NCBI GenBank assembly: GCA_034435395.1
Contig: DAOTXK010000322.1
Span: forward strand, 1-5,952
DNA length: 5,952 nucleotides
From: DAOTXK01 sp034435395
Lineage (GTDB): Bacteria; Chloroflexota; Anaerolineae; Aggregatilineales; Ch27
Reading direction: 5' to 3'
In this document: positions 1 to 5,391 of the stretch, piece after piece
Position numbering within the stretch: the first letter of the stretch is position 1
Layout: every line of letters begins with the position of its first letter
Position numbers and translations under genes: made by a program
The notes under the pieces: model-generated
Told to the model about the DNA's origin: nothing
Seen by the model: only the letters and a program-made list of their open reading frames with translations
The model's database searches: none

Positions 1-1
1 G

Positions 2-280
2 GAGGACGACGCGCTGATCGTCATCACCCGCACCCGTCTCAGCCAGGCGGACCGGGAACGGCTGCGCGGCTTCGTCGGCACCATCGCCTGGCTGGTGCAG
101 CGATGGCAGTCCGATCCTGAGTTACGGGAGTCCGCGCGGCGGGCCAGCGCCCGCGCCGCCGCCGACTCCCTGGAGGGTGACATAACCGGTCGGCTGCGCG
201 AGCTGTATGAGCTGTATCAAAGCGGCGCGCTCAGTGAAGCGGAATATCAGCAGGCCAAAAAGAAACTGCTTGAAGGCTAA
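2..280 (+). CDS. C-terminal part of a SHOCT-tail protein (5' end outside window)
   Basis: An open frame enters from the left edge and ends at TAA 278-280, giving 92 visible residues. The last ~28 residues (about 64-91) match the SHOCT (short C-terminal) pattern: a Leu/Tyr-rich helix (LRELYELYQSG), then ALSEAEYQQAKKKLL, with the usual Gly turn, a Ser-Glu-x-Glu-Tyr cap and a Lys-rich end. SHOCT tails are small two-helix modules at the ends of many unrelated bacterial proteins and are thought to mediate oligomerisation; they do not reveal the function of the rest. Residues 1-60 are Arg/Ala/Glu-rich, probably helical, and not recognised. A GTG at 95 could start a 61-residue protein, but the frame is open to the window edge with the same codon style, so a longer gene is more likely. 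It ends 73 bases before the dehydrogenase gene. The SHOCT call is fairly secure; the protein's role is unknown. Confidence 0.75.
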   Translation, partial: EDDALIVITRTRLSQADRERLRGFVGTIAWLVQRWQSDPELRESARRASARAAADSLEGDITGRLRELYELYQSGALSEAEYQQAKKKLLEG

Positions 281-299
281 AACCATCCGATTTTCGCGT

Positions 300-305
300 T
301 ATACT
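300..305 (+). promoter_or_regulatory. possible -10 box upstream of the dehydrogenase gene
   Basis: TATACT lies in the only AT-richer stretch of the 73-base gap between the SHOCT gene and the dehydrogenase start. It matches the sigma-70-type -10 consensus at five of six positions and would place transcription start about 40 bases before the GTG. No convincing -35 hexamer sits 16-19 bases upstream: the nearest candidate, TTGAAG at 270-275, is 24 bases away. This is a weak call from one hexamer only. Confidence 0.2.
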
Positions 306-353
306 GCTGGGCATATCTGGCAGCACGAACCGTAGTCGGTACAGGGAAAAACC

Positions 354-1430
354 GTGAGTCCAAGAACTGTTGTGGTGCTACAGGGCGACCAGACCGGCCA
401 GGAATTGCTGGAGGAAGCCCTGCGCGTGCTCGATCCGGCCGTCATCCGCTGCGACCTGGCCTTCGAGGCGTTCGATCTCTCGCTGGACAATCGGCGCGCC
501 ACCCGCAACCAGGTGGTGTATGACGCCGCCGCGCGGGTCAAAGAGACCGGCCTGGGCATCAAGGCGGCCACCATTACGCCGGGCGACCCGGACGACGTGG
601 GCAGTCCCAACGCCCTGCTGCGGGATCGCATCGGCGCGCAGGTCATCCTGCGGACCGGGCGGCGCATCCCGGCAGTGCGGCCCATCGCTGGCGTGCACGC
701 CCCCATCGCCGTGGTCCGCATGGCGGTGGAAGACGCCTACAACGCCGAGGAATGGCGCGAGGGCGAGGGGCTGGATGAGCGGGCTTACAGCAAACGGTAC
801 ATCTCGCGGCGGGTGTGCCGGGCGGTGGCGGAATTCACCTTTCGGTATGCCCGGCGCAACAAAGCCATGGTCTTCGGCGGGCCGAAGTACACCGTCAGCC
901 CGATCTACGAGGGGATGTTTAAGGAAGAGCTGGACCGCGCCGCCGCCATGTTTCCTGACGTGCGCTACAACCCGCAGTTGATCGACGCCACCTACGCGCT
1001 GCTGCTGGAAACCACCGGTGAGCCGCTGGTCATCCCGGCCCTCAACCGCGACGGCGATACGCTCAGCGACCTGGTGCTCAAGATGTTCGGCACCATCGCC
1101 GGGGCGGAGTCGGTGATCTTCAGCCTGGATGAGAACTTCGAGGTGAAGGTGGCGCTCACGGAAGCGCCGCACGGCACCGCGCCCAGCCTGCAAGGCAAAA
1201 ACATCGCCAATCCGATGGCCATGATCCTGGCGGGGGCGGCGCTGCTGCGGTACGTGCGCACGGAGGAGGCAGGGGCGGCCAGCCGCGCCATCTATGAAGC
1301 GGCACTGGAGACCGTTTACGACGGCATCCGCACGCCAGACCTGGGCGGACAGGCATCGACCACTGAATTCACCGATGAGGTGATCCGCCGGGTGGGGGCC
1401 AAGCTGGAAGTCTGGGAGGCGCTGGGCTGA
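354..1430 (+). CDS. isocitrate/isopropylmalate-family dehydrogenase, probably isocitrate-type
   Basis: This 358-residue protein belongs to the beta-decarboxylating dehydrogenases, cytoplasmic enzymes that oxidise and decarboxylate 2R,3S-hydroxyacids using NAD(P) and Mg2+/Mn2+. Aligned by eye to E. coli isocitrate dehydrogenase, the substrate residues are present: Ser84-x-Asn86-x3-Arg90 (S113, N115, R119), Arg100 (R129), Arg122 (R153), Tyr129 (Y160) and Lys178 (K230). The metal aspartates are Asp211, Asp235 and Asp239 in IDATYA and GDTLSD. The Ser/Asn pair before Arg90 favours isocitrate over isopropylmalate. The cofactor loop HGTAPSLQGKNIANP (273-287) has Ser-Leu where NAD enzymes usually have Asp-Ile and NADP enzymes Lys-Tyr, so cofactor choice is open. 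The usual Glu-Asn after Arg122 is Met-Ala, and the first glycine-rich motif reads GDQTGQE. The start is GTG after AGGGA (343-347), 6 bases away. Length suits the short NAD-type class. Family certain; substrate moderate; a LeuB or homoisocitrate role is not excluded. Confidence 0.85.
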   Translation: MSPRTVVVLQGDQTGQELLEEALRVLDPAVIRCDLAFEAFDLSLDNRRATRNQVVYDAAARVKETGLGIKAATITPGDPDDVGSPNALLRDRIGAQVILRTGRRIPAVRPIAGVHAPIAVVRMAVEDAYNAEEWREGEGLDERAYSKRYISRRVCRAVAEFTFRYARRNKAMVFGGPKYTVSPIYEGMFKEELDRAAAMFPDVRYNPQLIDATYALLLETTGEPLVIPALNRDGDTLSDLVLKMFGTIAGAESVIFSLDENFEVKVALTEAPHGTAPSLQGKNIANPMAMILAGAALLRYVRTEEAGAASRAIYEAALETVYDGIRTPDLGGQASTTEFTDEVIRRVGAKLEVWEALG

Positions 1431-1499
1431 CCGCCATGGTTATCCGCTCATGTCGGTCGGGGCCGGTCTCCACCCTGTCCGGCAGGGCATTATGCTGGT

Positions 1500-1505
1500 G
1501 AGGAG
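1500..1505 (+). promoter_or_regulatory. Shine-Dalgarno site that fixes the Rieske gene start
   Basis: GAGGAG stands 7 bases before ATG 1513. The frame is open upstream to an ATG at 1450, but that start has no comparable site and its extra 21 residues do not resemble the start of a Rieske domain. This site is the reason for choosing 1513. Confidence 0.7.
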
Positions 1506-1512
1506 TTTTACC

Positions 1513-3288
1513 ATGTCGGGGACCACTGATCCTTACATCTTCGCTGCCCGTCTGGCCGATGTGAAAGCGACCGGCTGCCTGGTCGTGCCGGTTGGGGGGC
1601 ACACGCTGGCGCTGTTTGTCCAGGGCGACCAGGTGCAGGCCATCGATAACCGCTGCCCCCACATGGGTTTTCCCCTGGACCGGGGCACGGTCCGGGATGG
1701 CATCCTGACCTGCCACTGGCATCACGCCCGCTTCGACCTGGCCAGCGGCGGCACGTTCGACCTGTGGGCGGATGATGTGCGCGTCTTCCCGACCCAGGTT
1801 CGGGACGGGGAGATATGGGTGGACGTTTCGCCGCTGGCGGACCGCCGGGAGCACCAGCGCCAGCGGCTGCGCGAGGGCCTGGAGCGGAATCTGACGCTGG
1901 TGGTGGCCAAGGCGGTGATCGCCCTGCTGGACGGGGGCGGGGGCGATGCCGCCGATCCGTTCCGCATCGGCCTGGCGTTCGGCGCCCGCTACCGCGAGGG
2001 CGGCTGGGGCCAGGGCCTGACCATCCTGACCTGCCTGATGAACCTGCTGCCATATCTGGACAGCGAGGATCATCCCCGCGCGCTCTACCACGGGCTGGCG
2101 GCGGTGGCGGCGGACACGGCGGGTTCGCCCGCCCGCTTCCCGGTAAGCCCCCTGCCAGCCCTGGAGGGCGCGGATGGGACCATGCTCCGGCGCTGGTTCC
2201 GGCAGTTCGTTGAGGTGCGGGATGCTGACGGGGCCGAGCGGTGTATCGCCTCGGCGGTGCGGGCCGGGTTGGACCCCCGTCAGCTGGCCGATATGTTGTT
2301 GGCTGCGGCCACCGATCACCGTTACATCGCCGTCGGCCACCCGCTGGACTTCACCAACAAGGCGCTGGAAGCGCTGGACATCGCTGGCTGGGATCAGGCC
2401 GAGCTGGTCCTGACCAGCCTGGCGAGGGGGTATACCAGCGCCGAGCGCATGGAGGAGGCGAACGCCTGGCGCTACCCGATCGACCTGGTCGACATTCTGG
2501 AGGACACTTTCGAGCGGCTGCCTTCGGCCATGAAAAGCGGGCATGGCCGGCGCGGCCTGTGGTCGGGCGAGGGAGCGCTGGTGGAGGTCCTGCTGGGCGA
2601 CGATCCCCAGGCCATCGCCCAGGCGTTGCTGGACGCCCTGCGCGAGGGCTGCCAGGAAGCCCGGCTGGCTGGCGTGGTGGCCTACGCGGCGGCGCGGCGC
2701 ATCGCCCACTTCCACACCAGCAATGAGTTCTCCGACTGGGACACCGCCCTGCACACCTTCACCTTCGCCAACGCTGTGCACCAGGGCCTGCGGCGCATCC
2801 GGGAGCCGCTGGCGGGCGACGCCTATGTCCCGCTGCTGCGGGGAGTCTTCGATGCGGCGATGAGCGTCTACCTGGACCGTTTCCTGAACGTCCCGGCGGC
2901 CCGCCTGCCGGAGCCGGACGGCACGGTCGCCTGGGACCCGGAGGTGCTGCTGTTGGAGCTGCCGACTTTGCTGGACCGCCAGCAGCAGGTCGAAGAGGCG
3001 GCCAGCCTGGTGGCGAGCCACATCTACGTCGGCGGCTCAGAGCCGCGCCTGCTGGCGGCGCTGGGCAAAGCCCTGCTGCGCGAAGACCGCGACTTCCATA
3101 CTATTCAGGCGGTCGAGGCGGCTTTCAAACAGTACCCGTTGCTGAAGGGTCGCCCGGAGGCCACCCACGTGCTGATCGCGGCGGCGCGTTACCTGGCCGC
3201 CCACGCCCCCACCATGCGCGCCCAGGGCCAGACATACCAGATCGCCGCCCGGCTGCATCGGGGGGACCGACTGTTTGAAGGCTCATGA
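1513..3288 (+). CDS. Rieske [2Fe-2S] protein with a large unassigned helical C-terminal region
   Basis: A 591-residue protein. Residues ~5-108 form a Rieske domain: Cys48-Pro-His50, 16 residues, then Cys67-His-Trp-His70, the C-x-H-x16-C-x2-H set that binds a 2Fe-2S cluster. It lacks the extra disulfide cysteines of cytochrome bc1/b6f Rieske proteins, so it resembles ferredoxin and oxygenase types that pass electrons in the cytoplasm; no signal peptide or membrane segment is seen. Residues ~110-591 are mostly predicted helix, rich in Ala, Leu and Arg. I do not recognise this part. It shows no clear Rieske-oxygenase mononuclear-iron facial triad (D/E-x-x-H-x4-H style). Possibly relevant His residues are 269, 276, 399, 401, 414 and 423, the last four in the segment IAHFHTSNEF to AVHQG. 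An electron-transfer domain fused to a redox or metal enzyme is an inference; substrate unknown. It begins 82 bases after the dehydrogenase gene and is followed by a hairpin. Confidence 0.8.
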   Translation: MSGTTDPYIFAARLADVKATGCLVVPVGGHTLALFVQGDQVQAIDNRCPHMGFPLDRGTVRDGILTCHWHHARFDLASGGTFDLWADDVRVFPTQVRDGEIWVDVSPLADRREHQRQRLREGLERNLTLVVAKAVIALLDGGGGDAADPFRIGLAFGARYREGGWGQGLTILTCLMNLLPYLDSEDHPRALYHGLAAVAADTAGSPARFPVSPLPALEGADGTMLRRWFRQFVEVRDADGAERCIASAVRAGLDPRQLADMLLAAATDHRYIAVGHPLDFTNKALEALDIAGWDQAELVLTSLARGYTSAERMEEANAWRYPIDLVDILEDTFERLPSAMKSGHGRRGLWSGEGALVEVLLGDDPQAIAQALLDALREGCQEARLAGVVAYAAARRIAHFHTSNEFSDWDTALHTFTFANAVHQGLRRIREPLAGDAYVPLLRGVFDAAMSVYLDRFLNVPAARLPEPDGTVAWDPEVLLLELPTLLDRQQQVEEAASLVASHIYVGGSEPRLLAALGKALLREDRDFHTIQAVEAAFKQYPLLKGRPEATHVLIAAARYLAAHAPTMRAQGQTYQIAARLHRGDRLFEGS

Positions 3289-3307
3289 CAGTGTGATAGA
3301 TTTTCCC

Positions 3308-3334
3308 GAGGACGGGGTTGAAGCTCCCGTCCTC
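3308..3334 (+). terminator. perfect 9-bp hairpin after the Rieske gene, possible terminator or leader structure
   Basis: GAGGACGGG (3308-3316) and CCCGTCCTC (3326-3334) are perfectly complementary and enclose a 9-base loop. The hairpin starts 20 bases after the Rieske stop and ends 113 bases before trpF. No T-run follows on the + strand; a short TTTT precedes it. It could be a hairpin-only terminator, an mRNA 3'-end stabiliser, or a structured element in a trpF leader. The pairing is certain; the function is not. Confidence 0.45.
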
Positions 3335-3447
3335 ACGGTGACAGGTGATGAACCATACGCCATTGATGGCTGAAAACCGGGCGCCAGTCGCCGCTGGCCG
3401 TTGATGATACTCCGGGCGCGCCGGGCCAGGCCCCAGAGGTGTCACCC

Positions 3448-4119
3448 ATGACCAAGGTCAAAATTTGTGGGATCACCACGTTAGAGGATGCGCTGGTCGC
3501 CGCCGGGGCCGGGGCGGATATGCTCGGCTTCATCTTTTATCCGCCCAGCCCGCGTTACATCACCCCGGAGAACGCCCGCACCATCACCGATGGGCTGCGG
3601 GCGCAGTTAAAAAGCCGCTGTCCGGCGCTGATCGGCGTGTTCGTCAACCAGACGGCGGACGCCACCGACCGCATCCTACGACGGGCGGGCCTGGACTACG
3701 CCCAGTTGAGCGGCGACGAGTCGGCGGATGTGTTGAAGGCCCTGGGCGGGCGGGGCTTTAAGGCGCTCCGGGCTTATGACACCGAACAGGCGGTGGCCGA
3801 CACGATGTACTACCTCCCCTACCTGCCCAAGGATGAGCGCGTCCCGGCGCTGCTGGTGGATGCCTACCACAAGGACCTCTACGGCGGCACGGGGGAAAAG
3901 GTGAACGTGGAGGTGGCCCAGGCGATCCTGCGGCTGACCCCGCGCCTGATGCTGGCCGGCGGCCTGACGCCGGATAACGTCGCCGGGCGGATACGGGCGG
4001 TGCGACCCTGGGGGGTGGACGTGGCCAGCGGCGTCGAGGGGGACACACCGGGCCGCAAAGATGCGGATTGCGTCCGGGCGTTTATCGCCGCCGTGCGGAT
4101 CGCGGACGCCAGCGTCTGA
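3448..4119 (+). CDS. trpF: phosphoribosylanthranilate isomerase
   Basis: TrpF catalyses the Amadori rearrangement of N-(5'-phosphoribosyl)anthranilate to CdRP in tryptophan synthesis, in the cytoplasm. The 223-residue product has the full single-domain TIM barrel. Visible signatures are VKICGIT at the N-terminus with catalytic base Cys7, GFIFYPPSPRYI (27-38), GVFVNQ (63-68), AQLSGDE (85-91), LLVDAY with catalytic acid Asp138, GGTGE (146-150), LAGGLTPDNV (169-178), and VDVASGVE followed by PGRKD (190-205), which form the phosphate-binding C-terminal half. ATG 3448 is preferred over the in-frame GTG 3439: AGAGG (3435-3439) sits 8 bases before the ATG, and most family members start just before the KICGIT strand. 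A 159-base gap with a hairpin separates it from the Rieske gene. The next genes are a pentapeptide-repeat protein and trpB, so it belongs to a broken-up trp cluster. The canonical LHG in strand 4 reads LSG, a mild variant. Confidence 0.96.
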   Translation: MTKVKICGITTLEDALVAAGAGADMLGFIFYPPSPRYITPENARTITDGLRAQLKSRCPALIGVFVNQTADATDRILRRAGLDYAQLSGDESADVLKALGGRGFKALRAYDTEQAVADTMYYLPYLPKDERVPALLVDAYHKDLYGGTGEKVNVEVAQAILRLTPRLMLAGGLTPDNVAGRIRAVRPWGVDVASGVEGDTPGRKDADCVRAFIAAVRIADASV

Positions 4120-4158
4120 GCAGCGGGGCAGGGCACCCGGCAATCTTTGTCTGTGGAT

Positions 4159-4184
4159 GGCCTGAGTCGGGCTGGCCTCAGGCC
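4159..4184 (+). terminator. 8-bp hairpin downstream of trpF, possible terminator
   Basis: GGCCTGAG (4159-4166) pairs perfectly with CTCAGGCC (4177-4184) around a 10-base loop, beginning 40 bases after the trpF stop. It is followed by a C-run, not a T-run, so it is not a textbook intrinsic terminator. Its position after a CDS, like the hairpin after the Rieske gene, suggests a 3'-end role. Confidence 0.35.
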
Positions 4185-4302
4185 CCCCGAACAGCGGAAG
4201 CCCGCTTGGGTGGTCCGTTTACTGCTCAATCAGCGCACGCCCGCATCGGCTGCCGCCAGCCAGCTTTCGGTCGGGCGGTAGCGCCGCGAAGCCCCCATTG
4301 TT

Positions 4303-4431
4303 GTGGCTAAAATCGGCGAAGTTGTTATCCTTTTGAAGGAAGCAGCGCTGTGCGTATGGGTGCGCGGAGATCGGGTGCGGCAGGGGGAGCGCGCCGCCTG
4401 GCTGCTGCGCAACGGACAATTGGATAAATAA
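4303..4431 (+). CDS. possible small protein of 42 residues, unrecognised
   Basis: A frame from GTG 4303 to TAA 4429-4431 encodes 42 residues beginning VAKIGEVVILLKEAALCVWV and ending LLRNGQLDK. The first half is hydrophobic with Val/Leu/Ile runs; the second is Arg-rich and probably helical. The upstream in-frame stop is TAG at 4279-4281. In favour: protein-like composition, and a stop codon that overlaps the AAGGAGG of the next gene, a layout seen in translationally coupled genes. Against: no Shine-Dalgarno before the GTG, fewer G/C third positions than the neighbours, and a length easily reached by chance in GC-rich DNA. I do not recognise a family. Confidence 0.22.
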   Translation: MAKIGEVVILLKEAALCVWVRGDRVRQGERAAWLLRNGQLDK

Positions 4432-4437
4432 AGGAGG
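4431..4437 (+). promoter_or_regulatory. strong Shine-Dalgarno that fixes a TTG start
   Basis: AAGGAGG, the strongest ribosome-binding site in the window, lies 6 bases before TTG 4444. An in-frame stop (TAA 4429-4431) just upstream leaves this TTG as the only sensible start for the pentapeptide-repeat gene. Confidence 0.8.
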
Positions 4438-4443
4438 CGTCCT

Positions 4444-5361
4444 TTGTGGCGACTGCGGGCGTGGTGGTTCCGGCAGGACGGTAGCCGACGCGCGGTATAT
4501 AAGGCGCTGGCGGCGGGGGCGGCCGTTCCGCTGCTGGTCGCGCTGGCGCTGGGGGAACGTCCGTCGGCGCTGCTGCTTTACCTGGGGGCCGAAATCGTCG
4601 GCGGGGCGGTGATGGTTGCGCTGCTGGACCACTTCCTCAGCACCCGACCAGACTCCCACCAGGCGGAAGCCGATCCCGCCCGCCGGAAGGCGGACCTGAT
4701 CGCCTGCCTGGGCAATGGCGTTAATCTGGAAACCCTGGTGGCCACGGAAGAGCTGCGGCTGCGCGGCTGGCTGGCGGATGGCTCGCTGCAAGGGGCGTTC
4801 CTGGGCGTGGCGGATTTGCAGGGGGCCTCCCTGGCGGGCGCCGACTTGCAGCGGGCTTTCCTCTTTGGGGCGGACCTGCAACGAGCCTGCCTGAGCCGGG
4901 CCAAGCTGCAAGGAGCCAACCTGTACGAAGCCAGGCTGGAGGGCACCGATCTCACCGACGCCCAGCTCCAGGGCGCTAACCTGTTCCGGGCGGACCTGCG
5001 GCGGGCCAGGCTGGACGGGGCCAGGCTGCAAGGCGCGCTCCTGGGCGGGGCGGACCTGCGGGAGGCCAGCCTGACCGGGGCCAATCTGCAAGGCGCGCTC
5101 CTGGGCGGGGCCACGCTGCAAGAGGCCAACCTGCGGGGGGCCAGGCTGGAACGGGCCAACCTGGAGGGGGCCAGGCTGCCGGGCGCGATCCTGGCGGAGA
5201 TCGCCTGCGACGAGAATACCATCCTCCCGGATGGCACCCGCTGGTCCCCCGACGCCGATCTGGTCGGCCTCACCGAGCCGGATTACCACGACCGCCAGCT
5301 GCTGCCCGCTCCCCCGGCGGGCGCTGACCGGGACCCGTCACCGGTCGAGCGGGACGGCTGA
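4444..5361 (+). CDS. membrane-anchored pentapeptide-repeat protein
   Basis: A 305-residue protein in three parts. Residues 1-20 are basic and Trp-rich (WRLRAWWFR). Two hydrophobic segments, about 21-37 and 42-65, probably form a membrane hairpin that leaves both ends in the cytoplasm. Residues ~108-252 are pentapeptide repeats of the A(D/N)LxG type: Leu occupies every fifth position from 110 to 250, 29 in a row without a break, predicting a right-handed quadrilateral beta-helix of about seven coils. The tail carries DENTILPDGTRWSPDADL (256-273), a cap motif often seen after such repeats, and then a Pro/Asp-rich end. Such folds act as protein-interaction surfaces; some mimic DNA and inhibit gyrase, but nothing here shows that activity. 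The stop lies 30 bases before trpB, so co-transcription is likely. Start is TTG after AAGGAGG. Family is certain; cellular role unknown. Confidence 0.9.
   Translation: MWRLRAWWFRQDGSRRAVYKALAAGAAVPLLVALALGERPSALLLYLGAEIVGGAVMVALLDHFLSTRPDSHQAEADPARRKADLIACLGNGVNLETLVATEELRLRGWLADGSLQGAFLGVADLQGASLAGADLQRAFLFGADLQRACLSRAKLQGANLYEARLEGTDLTDAQLQGANLFRADLRRARLDGARLQGALLGGADLREASLTGANLQGALLGGATLQEANLRGARLERANLEGARLPGAILAEIACDENTILPDGTRWSPDADLVGLTEPDYHDRQLLPAPPAGADRDPSPVERDG
4765..5199 (+). repeat. in-gene pentapeptide repeat tract with 15-bp and 60-bp periodicity
   Basis: The DNA repeats in 15-base units (one pentapeptide) grouped into 60-base units (one predicted beta-helix coil). A 26-base stretch at 5026-5051 recurs exactly at 5086-5111, one 60-base unit later; both begin CTGCAAGGCGCG. 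This suggests recent duplication or conversion of whole coils, although repeated codon choice (mostly CTG for the core Leu) also contributes. Confidence 0.85.
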
Positions 5362-5391
5362 CGTCACTTATCCCAGAGGGCAGGTGATGCC

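Larger units (their letters stand above)
4120..4443 (+). other. 324-base intergenic stretch between trpF and the pentapeptide-repeat gene
   Basis: This is the longest stretch without a confident gene. It holds an 8-bp hairpin soon after trpF (4159-4184), an AT-richer patch around 4305-4340 that includes a -10-like TAAAAT at 4308-4313 without a clear -35, a possible 42-codon ORF (4303-4431), and the strong Shine-Dalgarno of the next gene. No recognisable RNA gene, IS end or long repeat was seen. It is long enough to carry a promoter for the pentapeptide-repeat gene and trpB. Confidence 0.5.

Noticed and set aside
378..1193. 271-residue open frame on the - strand inside the dehydrogenase
   Set aside because: Fully antisense to a motif-verified enzyme; low-complexity product rich in His, Arg and Gly.
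1491..1496. -10-like TATGCT before the Rieske gene
   Set aside because: Transcription would start at or beyond the Shine-Dalgarno, and no -35 is present.
1450..1512. Upstream in-frame start for the Rieske protein
   Set aside because: No Shine-Dalgarno before 1450, whereas GAGGAG precedes ATG 1513 at proper spacing and the domain begins right after it.
1369..3021. 550-residue open frame on the - strand across the dehydrogenase end and Rieske gene
   Set aside because: It is antisense to a gene with clear Rieske motifs; its product is Gln/Arg/Ala/Pro-rich with no motif, as expected from the complement of a high-GC3 gene.
3348..3404. 18-codon ORF upstream of trpF as a trp attenuator leader peptide
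   Set aside because: It contains no Trp codons, and I could not pair its end with competing terminator/antiterminator stems.
3439..3447. GTG start for trpF
   Set aside because: It overlaps the AGAGG site itself; ATG 3448 has the right spacing and matches the usual family N-terminus.
4068..4310. 80-residue + frame overlapping the trpF 3' end and the gap
   Set aside because: It starts inside trpF in another frame and has a Pro/Arg/Ala-rich product with no recognisable features or start signal.
4219..5289. 356-residue open frame on the - strand across the pentapeptide-repeat gene
   Set aside because: Its regular Gly-Pro-Leu-Gln pattern is just the reverse complement of the 15-base repeats; no family match and no ribosome-binding logic.
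5359..5366. TGACGTCA palindrome overlapping the pentapeptide-repeat gene stop
   Set aside because: An 8-base palindrome made partly of a stop codon is expected by chance; there is no second copy or promoter context.
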